NCBI RefSeq assembly: GCF_027942865.1
Contig: NC_134521.1
Coordinates: forward strand, 1,087,501 to 1,151,500
Source: Odontesthes bonariensis
Taxonomy: Eukaryota; Chordata; Actinopteri; Atheriniformes; Atherinopsidae
Direction of reading: 5' to 3'
DNA length: 64,000 nucleotides
Shown here: piece by piece, positions 11,850 to 23,201 of the stretch
Layout: the number at the start of each line of letters is the position of its first letter
How positions within the stretch are numbered: the first letter of the stretch is position 1
Translations under genes and position numbers: made by a program
Notes under the pieces: generated by a model
The model's database searches: none
Told to the model about the DNA's origin: nothing
The model's input: the letters and a program-made list of their open reading frames with translations, nothing else

Positions 11850-12005
11850 TTGGCTCTATATGAATGAACTGGATTATTTTATTAATAATTATGATTACAA
11901 TTACTTGAATTCCAATTGGCTTGAATTGGACTTTATTATCTAAGTGCCTTGAGATGACATTTGTTGTATTTGGAGCTATATAAATAAAAATGAATTGAAT
12001 TGAAT
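11850..12005 (-). mobile_element. LINE/SINE 3' tail fragment
   Basis: GAGCTATATAAATAAAAATG followed by GAATTGAATT and the CCTTGAGATGACATTTGTTG motif are typical of widespread fish retroposon tails. No coding content. Confidence 0.5.
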
Positions 12006-12249
12006 TAGTTTTGTTTCTGTATTTATCACATATTTTCTGTATTTTAGATGGAAACAGGTTCATGTATTCCAATAGGTTGGTCAGACTACAAGCATGTCTT
12101 AAAGACAAAGATAAAAAAAATGACATAGGCCATTATTAAAAGACTTGAGGCTGCTGGTGAAGGTGCTTCATTTTGAGCTATTATTAAATTAATCTATTTG
12201 GGAACAAGGCTGTAATAATAAGACTGACGATATTTTCCAGATGCTTTAT

Positions 12250-13400
12250 ACATGCTTCCATCAGGTAACATTATCAGACAGCATGGCATAAAGTTCCATC
12301 GCTATGCTGACGATACTCAGCTGTACTTAGCCTTCAGTTATCAGGCCCCTCTCTGTGGAACCAGCTGCCAGTTTGGGAGGCAGAGCCTTCAGTTATCAGG
12401 CCCCTCTCTGTGGAACCAGCTGCCAGTTTGGGAGGCAGAGCCTTCAGTTATCAGGCCCCTCTCTGTGGAACCAGCTGCCAGTTTGGGAGGCAGAGCCTTC
12501 AGTTATCAGGCCCCTCTCTGTGGGACCAGCTGCCAGTTTGGGAGGCAGAGCCTTCAGTTATCAGGCCCCTCTCTGTGGAACCAGCTGCCAGTTTGGGAGG
12601 CAGAGCCTTCAGTTATCAGGCCCCTCTCTGAGGAACCAGCTGCCAGTTTGGGAGGCCGAGCCTTCAGTTATCAGGCCCCTCTCTGTGGAACCAGCTGCCA
12701 GTTTGGGAGGCAGAGCCTTCAGTTATCAGGCCCCTCTCTGTGGAACCAGCTGCCAGTTTGGGAGGCAGAGCCTTCAGTTATCAGGCCCCTCTCTGTGGAA
12801 GCAGCTGCCAGTTTGGGAGGCAGAGCCTTCAGTTATCAGGCCCCTCTCTGTGGAACCAGCTGCCAGTTTGGGAGGCAGAGCCTTCAGTTATCAGGCCCCT
12901 CTCTGTGGAACCAGCTGCCAGTTTGGGAGGCAGAGCCTTCAGTTATCAGGCCCCTCTCTGTGGAACCAGCTGCCAGTTTGGGAGGCAGAGCCTTCAGTTA
13001 TCAGGCCCCTCTCTGTGGAACCAGCTGCCAGTTTGGGAGGCAGAGCCTTCAGTTATCAGGCCCCTCTCTGTGGAACCAGCTGCCAGTTTGGGAGGCAGAG
13101 CCTTCAGTTATCAGGCCCCTCTCTGTGGAACCAGCTGCCAGTTTGGGAGGCAGAGCCTTCAGTTATCAGGCCCCTCTCTTGTGGAATAAGCTGCCAGTAA
13201 ATGTCCGGGAAGCAGACGCCCTTTCCACTTTTAAGACCAGGCTTAAAACTTTCCTTTTTTATAAAGCTTATAATTAGGGATGGCTCAGGTGATCCTGAAA
13301 CATCCCATAGTTAAGCTGCTATAGGCCTAGCCTGCTGGGGGAGTTCCCATGATGCACCTCTCCTCCCTCTGCTCTCAACACTAAACGCAGTCAGCGTGAA
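12250..13400 (+). pseudogene. LINE reverse transcriptase remnant collapsed around a 55-bp array
   Basis: The 341-residue frame begins with HRYADDTQLYL, containing the YADD catalytic motif of a non-LTR reverse transcriptase. It ends with PVNVREADALSTFKTRLKTF, a typical LINE ORF C-terminus. Everything between has been replaced by about 15 tandem 55-bp units derived from the region just before the C-terminus. The region after the stop (13278-13400) looks like LINE 3' UTR. Not a host gene. Confidence 0.8.
12337..13180 (+). repeat. 55-bp tandem array, about 15 units
   Basis: The unit includes GGAACCAGCTGCCAGTTTGG and CTTCAGTTATCAGGCCCCTC and is nearly invariant. As 55 mod 3 is 1, the frame rotates each unit and closes after 165 bp; the unit has no stop in any forward frame, so all three frames stay open. 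The same unit occurs inverted at 45360-45835. Confidence 0.97.
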
Positions 13401-13757
13401 AGATGCCTACTCGAGTCAAGTCTTTGTGACGTGTCGCTGCCGTCTGACGGATGTTTGATTCCACAAACATGGAGCTGCAGCTTCAGCTTCTTGTTCATCC
13501 TCTGATGTGCTCAGACATCCTCGGTACCGTCTGCTTCCTGTCAGGCACGGCTGGTTCTGTCACATGAGCGTCTGCTCACAGGTGCATGACTCAGCGACAC
13601 GCTGGGACAGGTGCATTCTGGGAGGGCAGACATGAAAATAAAAGCTCCCCACATGTAGAACAGGTGGTAACAGATGTCTGAACCCACCTCAGACTGAGCT
13701 TCTTCTCATTAACCCCGAAACTCTCAGATGTTTCCGGTGTTTTCAGACCGGAACACC

Positions 13758-14942
13758 TTAAAGGGACAGTTCTCCTCTTCTGACATGAAGCTGTGTAACA
13801 TCCCATATCAGCAACATCATTTCTGAACATCTTCTTACCCCCTGCTGCGTCCTGTGAGCAGAGTTCCAGCCTCGTTTTGGTGTTGATGAAGGTAGTCCGG
13901 CTAGTTGGCTGGGGTTTAAAAAATAAAGCGTTTTGCTTCTCAGAACAATATGCGTTCAACAGAGTAATACATTTGCATCACAAAATGGTTCTCCAAGAAA
14001 CCTTTCCTTTAGTTTTCTTTTCCTTTGTTTCCTTTCATTTCCTTGTTTCCTTTCCTTGTTTCCTTTCCTTTGTTTCCTTTCATTTCCTTGTTTCCTTTCC
14101 TTTCCTCCTGCTGTGCAGACCGAGCAGCAAACAGCGTAACAGGCGCGGCTGTCGGCAGCAGGCAGTGATATGAAGGGAGAGAAAATAGGGCCAAGAGATT
14201 GTGAGGTCTGACTTTTTCCTGGAGAACCATTTTGTGATGCAAATGTATTACTCTGTTGAACGCATATTGTTTTGTTTGTTTGTTTGTTTTTATTCAGTCA
14301 CACAATAAACATCAAATGTGTTCAGTACAATCATAACATTTAAGTGACTGAAAAGGCTGAAGCGTAATGCTTATATTTAAGCCTGTTGAACAAAATGAAG
14401 CTACCCATCAACCTATATTTTTACAAATACTAAAGTAAGAAGAAAAATAATAGATAGTGAGTACTTTATTCATCCCAATTTGGGAAATTGTGTTGCAGCA
14501 GCATACAGTATAAAGATATGTAAACAATTAAAGGAAAAACAAGCAAATAAAATAGAATAAAATAAAAATGGTGAACAAACATTAGCTATTTATAGTAAAA
14601 AGAGAAGAGAAAAAAAACAGAATTGCATCCAATAAAGTAAAAAAATAGAAGCAAAATGAAGCAAAATCATAAAAAAATAAAATAAAATAAAAATCCTTCA
14701 CAAATTATAAATACTTGTAGCCCTCAAAAATTGTTCTGAGAAGCAAAACGCTTTATTTTTTAAACCCCAGCCAACTAGCCGGACTACCTTCATCAGCACC
14801 AAAACGAGGCTGGAACTCTGCTCACAGGACGCAGCAGGGGGTAAGAAGATGTTCAGAAATGATGCTGCTGATATGGGATGTTACACAGCTTCATGTCAGA
14901 AGAAGCGAACTGTCCCTTTAAAGAGGCGAACTGTCCCTTTAA
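13758..14942. mobile_element. TTAA-flanked element with about 180-bp inverted repeats
   Basis: Left end TTAAAGGGACAGTTC; right end GAACTGTCCCTTTAA, with that terminus duplicated once (ends at 14917 or 14938). The terminal inverted repeats extend about 180 bp, including the TAGTCCGGCTAGTTGGCTGG segment. TTAA target duplication suggests a Kolobok- or piggyBac-like non-autonomous element. It contains a CCTTT-rich microsatellite (about 14005-14105) and a LINE/SINE tail (about 14450-14520). A left-truncated copy lies at 23390-24099. Confidence 0.78.
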
Positions 14943-15851
14943 GGCCAGCAGCGAGGCCACAGACTCACTTTGAGCCTTTCCCCATCATGGGCCCTCTGTG
15001 GGGAACCTCTCAGCTCTGCTGATCAGCCGAGCTGAGAGGACAGGCTGCAGACTTCCTGTTGAATGAATGCGGTTTCTTCTCAGAGATAACACCAAGGACC
15101 AGTTTGAAACTTCCGTTTCTGATTTATTTCCTCACCGATCAGCTGACAGCCTGCCAGGACCTCTGCTCAGACCGCCTCCCCCCGCCAAATGTTTAAATGT
15201 CCCAAAGCAAGTCGGTGAGGAGGTGGGTTCTGAGTTCTGATCGGATCCGTTTGGATCCCTGCAGCTCAGACTTCACCGTTTTCTCCTCAGATTTGGAGGT
15301 CAGGGTCACAGTGACTCAGCAGGATATTCCAACATGGCCGCCCCCATCGGCCCCCATGCTCTCAGAATTTGTGTCGTCTCTGATCAGAACCTCTCAAACA
15401 GGAGCAGGGAGGCAGAGGTTCTGCAGAACTCAGGCTTTAAAGGCCAAACTAACAGAGATGAACACCAGCTCAGAATCAGGATCTGATTAAAGACGTTTCA
15501 CTGATCCTTCCTGGCGTTCATTTCACTGATTTTCTGTTTTTATCAGGATAAAATGAGAGAAAAACATGAAAAAGATCAGAAGCTGGAACAGCTTTGTTCA
15601 TAGTCGTGTTCATGGGTTCAGAAAAGGATCAAAAAGGAGAAAAACAAGATAAAAACATGTGGAAATGTGTTCAGAATCCTGTGATGTCATCAGTGATGTC
15701 ACCACAGCTGAATCAGGTGATTAAATCATAAACTTTTAGGTCAGACTTTATCTGTTGGATCCTGGATGTTAAAATGTGAAGTTTCCTTTAATAAACGTCC
15801 CGACCAACAGGAAGTACGTGGCTGGGTTTTCAAACTAAAGGCCCCCAGGTC
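14943..15851. other. Intergenic, nothing recognised
   Basis: Between lcp2 and zmat2. Small frames (for example 15197-15490) have no recognisable similarity or splice context. Confidence 0.5.
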
Positions 15852-16439
15852 GATCAGACAGTATGCAGAGCGTTTACCCACAATGCACTTCGCTCCTGCC
15901 CGAGCTGAAATCAGCCGGCCTGAAGCTGATTTCTCTTAAGCTCTAAACTCTGTAAACTTTAGCAACATTTGAAACATTTTCAGGAGAGAAAGTAGTCGTT
16001 TAGATCCCCAACGAGTTGAAAACCTGACAAAATACCGGCTGTTTACAATTTTGTTCCCACGAATTCGGCGCTACTAAAGCTAGCCGCAGTGAGCTAACAC
16101 ACTTCCTGTTATTTTAACAAATTAAAATACCCGTTGCCTTTTATCATAGGGAAAGCCATTACCATACAATTGGTGCTTTTGTTTTGAAAACAGGAAGTGA
16201 ACCTACCCTCGTTGTAGCTTGCTTGAAACTGCCGTTTTGACAGGAAATGACGATCGGCGACGTCACGTTACGTTGCATCTTGGGTAGTTTGAGTATGAGT
16301 AGTAACCTCATGATGCATACCCAACATTTCAGAGAATCTAGCATGCATCCGGGAACTTCTCGCTGACTCAAACTCGCATACTAACTCAAAAAGTTAGTAG
16401 GAGTAGTAGGAGAAGTATGCGGTTTGGAACGCAGCCGGT
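15852..16439. mobile_element. MITE family A, copy 1
   Basis: Shares about 580 bp with copies near 27.5, 31.1 and 55.3 kb (ATCAGACAGTATGCAGAGCG through GCGGTTTGGAACGCAGCC). The left terminal repeat is lost or diverged. No transposase. Confidence 0.8.
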
Positions 16440-16672
16440 GTGTTGGCTCATCTCCGGCCTGCGGCGACCCTGAACAGGATGAAGCACCTCTCCGAGTCTT
16501 CAGGTGACCAACAGGTGAGGCTCAGGAAACAGAAGCCAAACATCAAAACAAACTCTTTATTTCTACAAACAGCTGCTTTGACATCATCACGCCTTAAATC
16601 AACAGAAAGAACCAAAGTGCTGCGTACACTGACAGTACGTCAGCTGAGCTGGAACCAATAAAAAAAAAGGTG

Positions 16673-16678
16673 TTTATT
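16673..16678 (-). terminator. Candidate zmat2 polyadenylation signal
   Basis: AATAAA on the minus strand, about 380 bp downstream of the zmat2 stop. A second AATAAA lies at 16557-16562. Confidence 0.45.
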
Positions 16679-17057
16679 AAAAATCGGAATTTCCCAGAAT
16701 GCCTTGCCCTGCCGAGCGGCTGTTTGAGTTTCTTAAAGCTAAGTTTGAGTTCCTGAACGTAACTTTGAACAGAAACAGAATCTGTTGGGTCTCAGGCTCC
16801 TCACCGCCACCGACAGAACGCCAGCGGAGCGACTTCCGGTCCCGCCCGCCAGCTCCAGAGAAAGTTCGGGGTCATTCTGTGTCCGACAGGAAGCAGCTGG
16901 TTTAATGGATGGAACTACCAAAATAAGAGCCTGGCTGTAGGTGAAGTGTGGACCAGGACCGCCTGCGCCGAGTTCCTCCGCCCGGCGTGGACGGCGTCCT
17001 CCCAGTTGAAGCTCCGCCCCCACAGAAACCAGTTTCCTGCCTCAGAGCTCCGCGGCG

Positions 17058-20000
17058 TCAGTGAGTCTTCTTGGACGAGCCGAACCCGGAGAACCCCATC
17101 ACCGCCGCCATCTCGTCGTCCTCCTCGAAGTCCACGTCTTCCTCCGCCCGCCGCTTCCTCTCCTTCTGCTTCTCCTTCTTGTAGGCCTTCGCCTTCTCCT
17201 CCTGAAACGACAACCAGGTCAGCGAAGCTGAGTGGCGTCTGGGCAGAGACGGTTTATGGGGAGAAGATGCATCACTCTGACATTATTCAGGCGATCAATT
17301 AATCAGGCGATCGAAATACTTTTACATAATTTACCTCCTGAACCAGCTTTCAGCCTCAGTTATTTGTGACAGCAGCTGTAAGCTTCCTAGCTAACATCCA
17401 GCTGTGTTAGCAGCTGTTAGCTTCCAAGCTAACATCCAGCTGTGTTAGCATCTGTTAGCTTCCTAGCTAACATCCAGCTGTGCTAACATCTATTAGCTTT
17501 CTACCTAACATCCAGCTGTGTTAGCAGCTGTTAGCTTCCAAGCTAACATCCAGCTGTGTTAGCATCTGTTAGCTTCCTAGCTGACATCCAGCTGTGCTAA
17601 CATCTGTTAGCTTTCTACCTAACATCCAGCTGTGTTAGCATCTGTTAGCTTCTCTCCTGCAGTCTCTGCTTCCATAAACTGTGTTTTAATGCAGCTGGAA
17701 TCCTAATAAAGCCTCTTTCTTCCTGTTTTATTGCCCGTTATCAGACAGCTCAGGGACTCAGGACATTAGTTCCCACTGACCTCCACCCTTCCTCCATCAG
17801 AACGAGCTGCTACACACGTGTGCGACAGCAATAACTGTCCGTGTGAAACGGGGCGACCGCTGAGCAGAATGTGCTGGTGGCAGGTAAAGTCACACCTGAG
17901 TTCATTCTGGAAGGTTCTATAAAAACTGGACCTTTGACCCGATGTCAGAGACATGCGGCCCAACACATGACCAGCAGGGGGCGTGGCCTCTTCTCACCTC
18001 CTCCCGCAGCTCCTTCATGCGCTCCTCGAAGTCGTACTCCTTCTGCTTCTCCTCCAGCTTCTTCTTGTTCACCTCGAAACGCTTCTTCACCTGATCCAGA
18101 GACGAGCGCTCCACCCGCATCGACATGCCCAGGTTCCTCTGGTCTGCAGACAGAGAGACAGACATGTGAAACAGCGTCAAAACAGCATCAGGATTTAGGA
18201 ACTGGGGGTCATTTAGACCAGAACCTGTCTGTGGGTCAGGTTTCTGCTTCAGAAACCCCGCCCCCTTTCCTCTGCTTCAGAAACCCCGCCCCCTTTCCCA
18301 TACTTCAGAAACCCCGCCCCCTTTCCCATACTTCAGAAACCCCGCCCCTTTCCCCTGCTTCAGAAACCCCGCCCCCTTTTCCCTGCTTCAGAAACCCCGC
18401 CCCCTTTTCCCTGCTTCAGAAACCCCGCCCCCTTTTCCCTGCTTCAGAAACCCCGCCCCCTTTATCAACTTCAGAAACCCCGCCCCCTTCCCCAGCTTCA
18501 GAAACCCCGCCCCCTTTCCCCTGCTTCAGAACCCCGCCCAGTTCCTCTGCTTCAGAAACCCCGCCCCCTTCCCCAGCTTCAGAAACCCCGCCCCCTTTCC
18601 CCTGCTTCAGAACCCCGCCCAGTTCCTCTGCTTCAGAAACCCCGCCCCCTTCCCCTGCTTCAGAAACCCCGCCCCCTTCCTCTGCTTCAGAAGCCCCGCC
18701 CCCTTCCCCTGCTTCAGAAACCCCGCCCCCTTCCTCTGCTTCAGAAACCCCGCCCCCTTCCCCTGCTTCAGAAACCCCGCCCCCTTCCCCAGCTTCAGAA
18801 ACCCCGCCCCCTTCCCCTGCTTCAGAAACCCCGCCCCCTCCCCCTGCTTCAGAAACCCCACCCCCTTCCTCTGCTTCAGAAGCCCCGCCCCCTTCCCCTG
18901 CTTCAGAAACCCCGCCCCCTTCCCCTGCTTCAGAAACCCCGCCCCCTTCCTCTGCTTCAGAAACCCCGCCCCCTTCCCCTGCTTCAGAAACCCCGCCCCC
19001 TTCCCCTGCTTCAGAAACCCCGCCCCCTTTTCCCTGCTTCAGAAACCCCGCCCCATTTATCAACTTCAGAAACCCCGCCCCCTTCCCCTGCTTCAGAAAC
19101 CCCGCCCCCTTCCCCCTGCTTCAGAAACCCCGCCCCCTTCCTCCTGCCTCAGAAACCCCACCCCCTTCCCCCTGCCTCAGAAACCCCACCCCCTTCCCCC
19201 TGCCTCAGAAACCCCGCCCCCTTCTCTTGCTTCAGAAGCCCCGCCCCCTCATTTTTATGCCGTAAAGTTAAATAAAGCAGCGAAACAAAGACGGAAACTG
19301 AACGTATTCCTGTTAAAAAACACTTTAAGGTGAACTTACGCTTCTTCCCGTTGATGTGATCCAGGAAGTTGATGGAGTCCTTCACCACGCAGTCGCAGAC
19401 GTTGCAGTAATAACTGGAAGAGAAGAAGAAGAAGACGAGAGATGAAGCTCCACAGAAACGTGTTCTTTATCTCGGTCCTCTGAGGCTGAACCACTCACCC
19501 GCCCATCTCCGCCTGCGGCGTCGTCTTGGTGATGACGATGGTCTTCCCCAGCTTGGACTCCAGGTCCACTTTGTAGTCCCGGTGGCGCAGGAGGTCCCGC
19601 TTGATGGGCGGAGTCGGTTTCCCTGAGGAAGAACGAAAACAGTCATCCTTTAAAAACTGAGGCGGTAACGTCGAGTCCGACAGGACGCCGCCGAGTCCGA
19701 CAGGACGCCGCCGAGTCCGACAGGACGCCGCCGAGTCCGACAGGACGCCGTCGAGTCCGACAGGACGCCGTCGTGTTCGACAGGACGCCGTCGAGTCCGA
19801 CAGGACGCCGTCGTGTTCGACAGGACGCCGCCGAGTCCGACAGGACGCCGCCGTGTTCGACAGGACGCCGCCGAGTCCGACAGGACGCCGTCGAGTCCGA
19901 CAGGACGCCGTCGTGTTCGACAGGACGCCGCCGAGTCCGACAGGACGCCGTCGTGTTCGACAGGACGCCGCCGAGTCCGACAGGACGCCGTCGTGTTCGA

Positions 20001-21495
20001 CAGGACGCCGTCGTGTTCGACAGGACACCGTCGTGTTCGACAGGACGCCGTCGAGTCCGACAGGACGCCGTCGTGTTCGACAGGACGCCGTCGAGTCCGA
20101 CAGGACGCCGCCGAGTCCGACAGGACGCCGTCGAGTCCGACAGGACGCCGTCATGTTCGACAGGACGCCGCCGTGTTCGACGTGTTCTCACCATCTCGCC
20201 GCTCGCGGTCCCGCTCCTCCACCAGCCGTTTCTGAGCCAGGTTTTCATACTCATCTTTGTCCCACTTCCGACGGAAGTCGTTCTTACTGGACTGGAAGAG
20301 AAGACGAGGGCGTGTCAGTTAAAGATGGAGGCAGCGGCGGGTCACATGACCGTGCCGACCGGCTTCACCAAAAACAAAAACATCTGACAGCTTCAGAGTT
20401 AAAGGTGACACATTCAGTACAAACAGGAAACACAAGCCTGGTGTTTATTTAGCTTCCTGCTGTGATGTCATCACTGATGACATCACAGCTGTCCTGAACC
20501 ACCTCAAGGTTTCCAGAAGAAGACAGGAGCTCATTTTTATGTTCTGTGACGTAGTTCCCTTCAAACAGCGTAACTAACTAATACTTTGTACATATATTTT
20601 TATTATTTTACTTTTTTTTAAATTATTATTATTATATATATATATTTTATTGCACCAAACAGAGCAGGCCAAATTCCTCGTGATGTGAAAATTACTTGGC
20701 AATAAAATCTTTTCTGATTCTAACGCATTAAATCTGTTTCTCACGTTTTATTCCTGCTTCTTCAGCTTTTAAAAACCAACTGAGGAGTTTCCAGGCTCCT
20801 CGTCGAGTTTCAGAATCAGAGAGGATGAGGAGTCTTCAAAGGTAAGTAAGTAAATAAGTAATATTTATTTATATAGCACGTTTCACAGACAATGAAGGTC
20901 ACAAAGTGCTTCACAAGAAGTGCTCAGAAAATACAATAAAAGTCAACAATAAAAACATACAGTTATTAACAACAACAATAATAATATGACAAAGTAAAAT
21001 AAACAAAGTGGTCATAAAAACCGCCAATACACTGCTGATCGACATTTTAAGAGGAGCGGATTTAGCTCCTGCTTTTACAGCTTTTACTCTGACAGACCGG
21101 AAGTGCCATTGTTGTGTTTGTGCTATGCTAAAATGCTAACTTTTCCCAACCTTATTATAGTCCTGCGCAGCAGCACGCGCACACAAACCTACTACGAACA
21201 CGTTTACGTTTAAATAATAGATCGATAAAGGGAGAAAACGTCGTTTTTCGTTGAATGAAACCAGAACCGCTGACGCTGTTGTCGGCTAGCGGGCTAGCTG
21301 TTAGCCGGCTAGCTGTTAGCCGGCAGCGGCCGCAGCGGCCCGGCTCTTAAAACGGCTTCAGTCGGAACCACTCACGGTTCCGATCAGCAGAAGAACCCGT
21401 GCTGTGATTCATTTAACGGAACCTTAACGTGGTTTTAGATGTTTAACCAGAAAATAACAAACTCCAGAGGAACTCACCCCGCTGCCGGACGCCAT
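17058..21495 (-). CDS. zmat2: zmat2, matrin-type zinc finger spliceosomal protein
   Basis: ZMAT2 (yeast Snu23 relative) is a nuclear component of the U4/U6.U5 tri-snRNP and pre-B spliceosome. Six coding exons, transcript order: 21478-21495, 20192-20291, 19499-19622, 19340-19413, 17998-18143, 17058-17201. All have GT-AG borders, phases agree, and the total is 201 codons plus TGA, against 199 residues in human. Landmarks: MASGSG start; DFRRKWDKDEYE; KRDLLRHRDYKVDLESKLGK; a U1/matrin-type C2H2 finger YYCNVCDC..FLDHINGKKH with ligands about C84, C87, H100, H106; QRNLGMSMRVERS; a lysine/glutamate-rich helix (EEKQKEYDFEERMKELREE); and an acidic tail ending GFSGFG. Introns 2, 4 and 5 each carry a minisatellite. 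The protein looks intact. Confidence 0.97.
17380..17655. repeat. 38-bp repeat, about 7 units, zmat2 intron 5
   Basis: Units around AGCTGTGTTAGCATCTGTTA followed by GCTTCCTAGCTAACATCC, with moderate divergence. Confidence 0.88.
18240..19245. repeat. 27-bp GC-box minisatellite, zmat2 intron 4
   Basis: About 36 units, each with AAACCCCGCCCCCTT and CCCCTGCTTCAG-type halves. Each unit carries a CCCCGCCCC GC box; the minus strand, which is the transcribed sense of zmat2, carries regularly spaced G-runs. Open frames with repeated GGGVSEAGE on the minus strand reflect the 27-bp period. Confidence 0.96.
19675..20180. repeat. 20-bp CpG-dense minisatellite, zmat2 intron 2
   Basis: About 25 units of exactly 20 bp: GACAGGACGCCGYCGAGTCC or the alternate ending GTGTTC. 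Two nearly binary variable sites (C/T, and GAGTCC/GTGTTC) shuffle along the array. It ends 11 bp from the exon 2 donor region. Confidence 0.96.
20850..21000. mobile_element. Retroposon 3' tail-like fragment
   Basis: ATTTATTTATATAGCACGTT and CACAAAGTGCTTCACA are common fish LINE/SINE tail motifs. In zmat2 intron 1. Confidence 0.5.
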
Positions 21496-21540
21496 CTTGT
21501 TTACGCTTAGACCGGAAGTGGCGGAAGCAGATCTTTAAGA
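21490..21540 (-). promoter_or_regulatory. zmat2 core promoter with YY1-like and ETS motifs
   Basis: On the minus strand CAAGATGGCGTC overlaps the start codon and matches the YY1 core AAGATGGC. CCGGAAGTG motifs of ETS/GABP type lie just upstream (21512-21520 on the plus-strand text). This TATA-less pattern is usual for housekeeping genes. Inferred from motifs only. Confidence 0.5.
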
Positions 21541-21699
21541 TAAAGCTGGAACGGCGTCGTCATGACGTCATAAAAAATGTAAACAATAAAAAAATAAGAA
21601 GTTAAATAAATGAATGTTGCCAACCAAGAATTGAATGAATCTGATTTACAGAGAAAATATGATTTAAGGATAAACTGAACTAAAAGAAAAGCAAACGTT

Positions 21700-21860
21700 T
21701 CATTTTTATTTGTTTCTCTTTATATTCTTTTATGTATTTTTAATGCTTCTTCCACTCCCTGCTGCAATGCTTTTATTTTATGTGAAGCACTTTGAACTGT
21801 TCTGTACATGAAATGTGCTATACAAATAAATTTGATTTGATTTTGATTTGATTTGATAAA
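21700..21860 (+). mobile_element. Retroposon 3' end, shared with 62.2 kb
   Basis: Contains CTCCCTGCTGCAATGCTTTT and AAGCACTTTGAACTGTTCTG, ending in ATTTGATTTGATTTTG repeats. The same module recurs at 62199-62345. Non-coding. Confidence 0.65.
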
Positions 21861-22099
21861 CAATTAGCTCATTTTTATGTTATTTTTATAGACTTTTCTT
21901 TTCTTTACACAGAATCTTCATTCCTCCAACAGATCTTTCACACACACCTTTACCTGTGAAGCTACTCTGAGCTCAGCTAAACTTTGGTTCACAATAATCT
22001 GATCCATTTATCATTCTTACAGCTTGGATCTCACTTTGGCCTTATTTCACTGGTCACTTTTCTATTTTTAAACTGTTTTTTTTAATTGTTTTTAAATTT

Positions 22100-22204
22100 T
22101 TTAGATTGTTTATAATTGTATAAACATTTTTATTGCTTTATTATGTCTTGCTACCGGATGCTTGAATTTTCTTTGGGATCAATAAAGTATCTATCTATCT
22201 ATCT
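22100..22204 (+). mobile_element. Retroposon tail ending in TATC microsatellite
   Basis: TTTGGGATCAATAAAGTATC followed by (TATC)n is a recurrent fish LINE/SINE 3' end. Confidence 0.5.
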
Positions 22205-22441
22205 GGAACGTATAAACTTGTGCATGTTTCCCCAAACCTGCACACAGCAGGTCATGGGGAAACCCTGATAAAGAGAGGTTAGACCCCCCTCCCCTCGTGC
22301 CAGCCCACTCAGGTGTGTTTCATGGGGTCCGGGGTATGATTATCTCTTTTTGACTACTGTTGATTTACTGTATATTTCACCTTAAAAGCTGAACAGCTTG
22401 CCTTGTGTGATGTATCTTTTTATTTTGGCATATTGTATAAA

Positions 22442-22675
22442 CAGGGAGAAGCAATCGATCCCTCAATAGATAAATTAAAAAAAATCATCAGATCAGCTCA
22501 ATAGATAATAGTAATATCTATCACTCAATTTTACTAACACAAATGGCAAATAAAGTAAACTCACTCACCGAAGCACCATCACCCGCGTTGGTGGACATGG
22601 CTGATCTGTCCAATGGAGCGTAACTTGATTGGCTGCCGTTGGATGAATTGAGACAGGGATCGATTGCTTCTCCCT
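22442..22675. mobile_element. Short element bounded by perfect 22-bp inverted repeats
   Basis: 22442-22463 and 22654-22675 are exact reverse complements (core GAGAAGCAATCGATCCCT). They enclose about 190 bp with no open frame. No clear target duplication. Confidence 0.6.
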
Positions 22676-22689
22676 GGTTACCCGGATGT

Positions 22690-22890
22690 TGAGTCTGGTT
22701 CTTTTTCCACTGAATATTTGGAAGTTGAATTTTTTTTCCATTGAATTTTTTTCCACTGAATTTTTGGAAGTTTAATTTTTTTCCACTGAATTTTTGGAAG
22801 TTTAATTTTTTTCCACTGAATTTTTTTAAGTACAATTTTTATTATATTTAATTTTTTCCACTGAATTTTGTTTTTAGAATTTTTTTTACA
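22690..22890. repeat. AT-rich 28-bp degenerate repeat
   Basis: Repeats of TTTTTTCCACTGAATTTTTG, decaying toward the slbp2 side, in the zmat2-slbp2 intergenic region. Confidence 0.8.
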
Positions 22891-23201
22891 CTGATGGTTT
22901 TTCAAATTCCAAGTCTGATTTTGATGCTGTAAAAATTCAATATTAGAAATTCGTATTCAAACTCTGATGGCACAGAAAAACTTCCATATCCTCTTCTCAG
23001 TACAGTTTTAACACCGGAACTAACACACCTGACAGCTGAGGACTTTCTTCTTCTTCTTCTCTCCTCACCTGTCCGGCTCTCAGACCGGAAGCGGACAGGT
23101 GAGGCAGGTGTCAGGCCCCGCCCCCCGGCGCAGGTGGGGCTCATTAAAAAGCTGTGAAAGCTCAGTGATGGCGCGTGTCCATCCGAACCGAAGGAGCAGA
23201 A

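Noticed and set aside
13933-14139. Phe/Leu-rich small frames
   Set aside because: CCTTT microsatellite inside a TTAA-flanked transposon.
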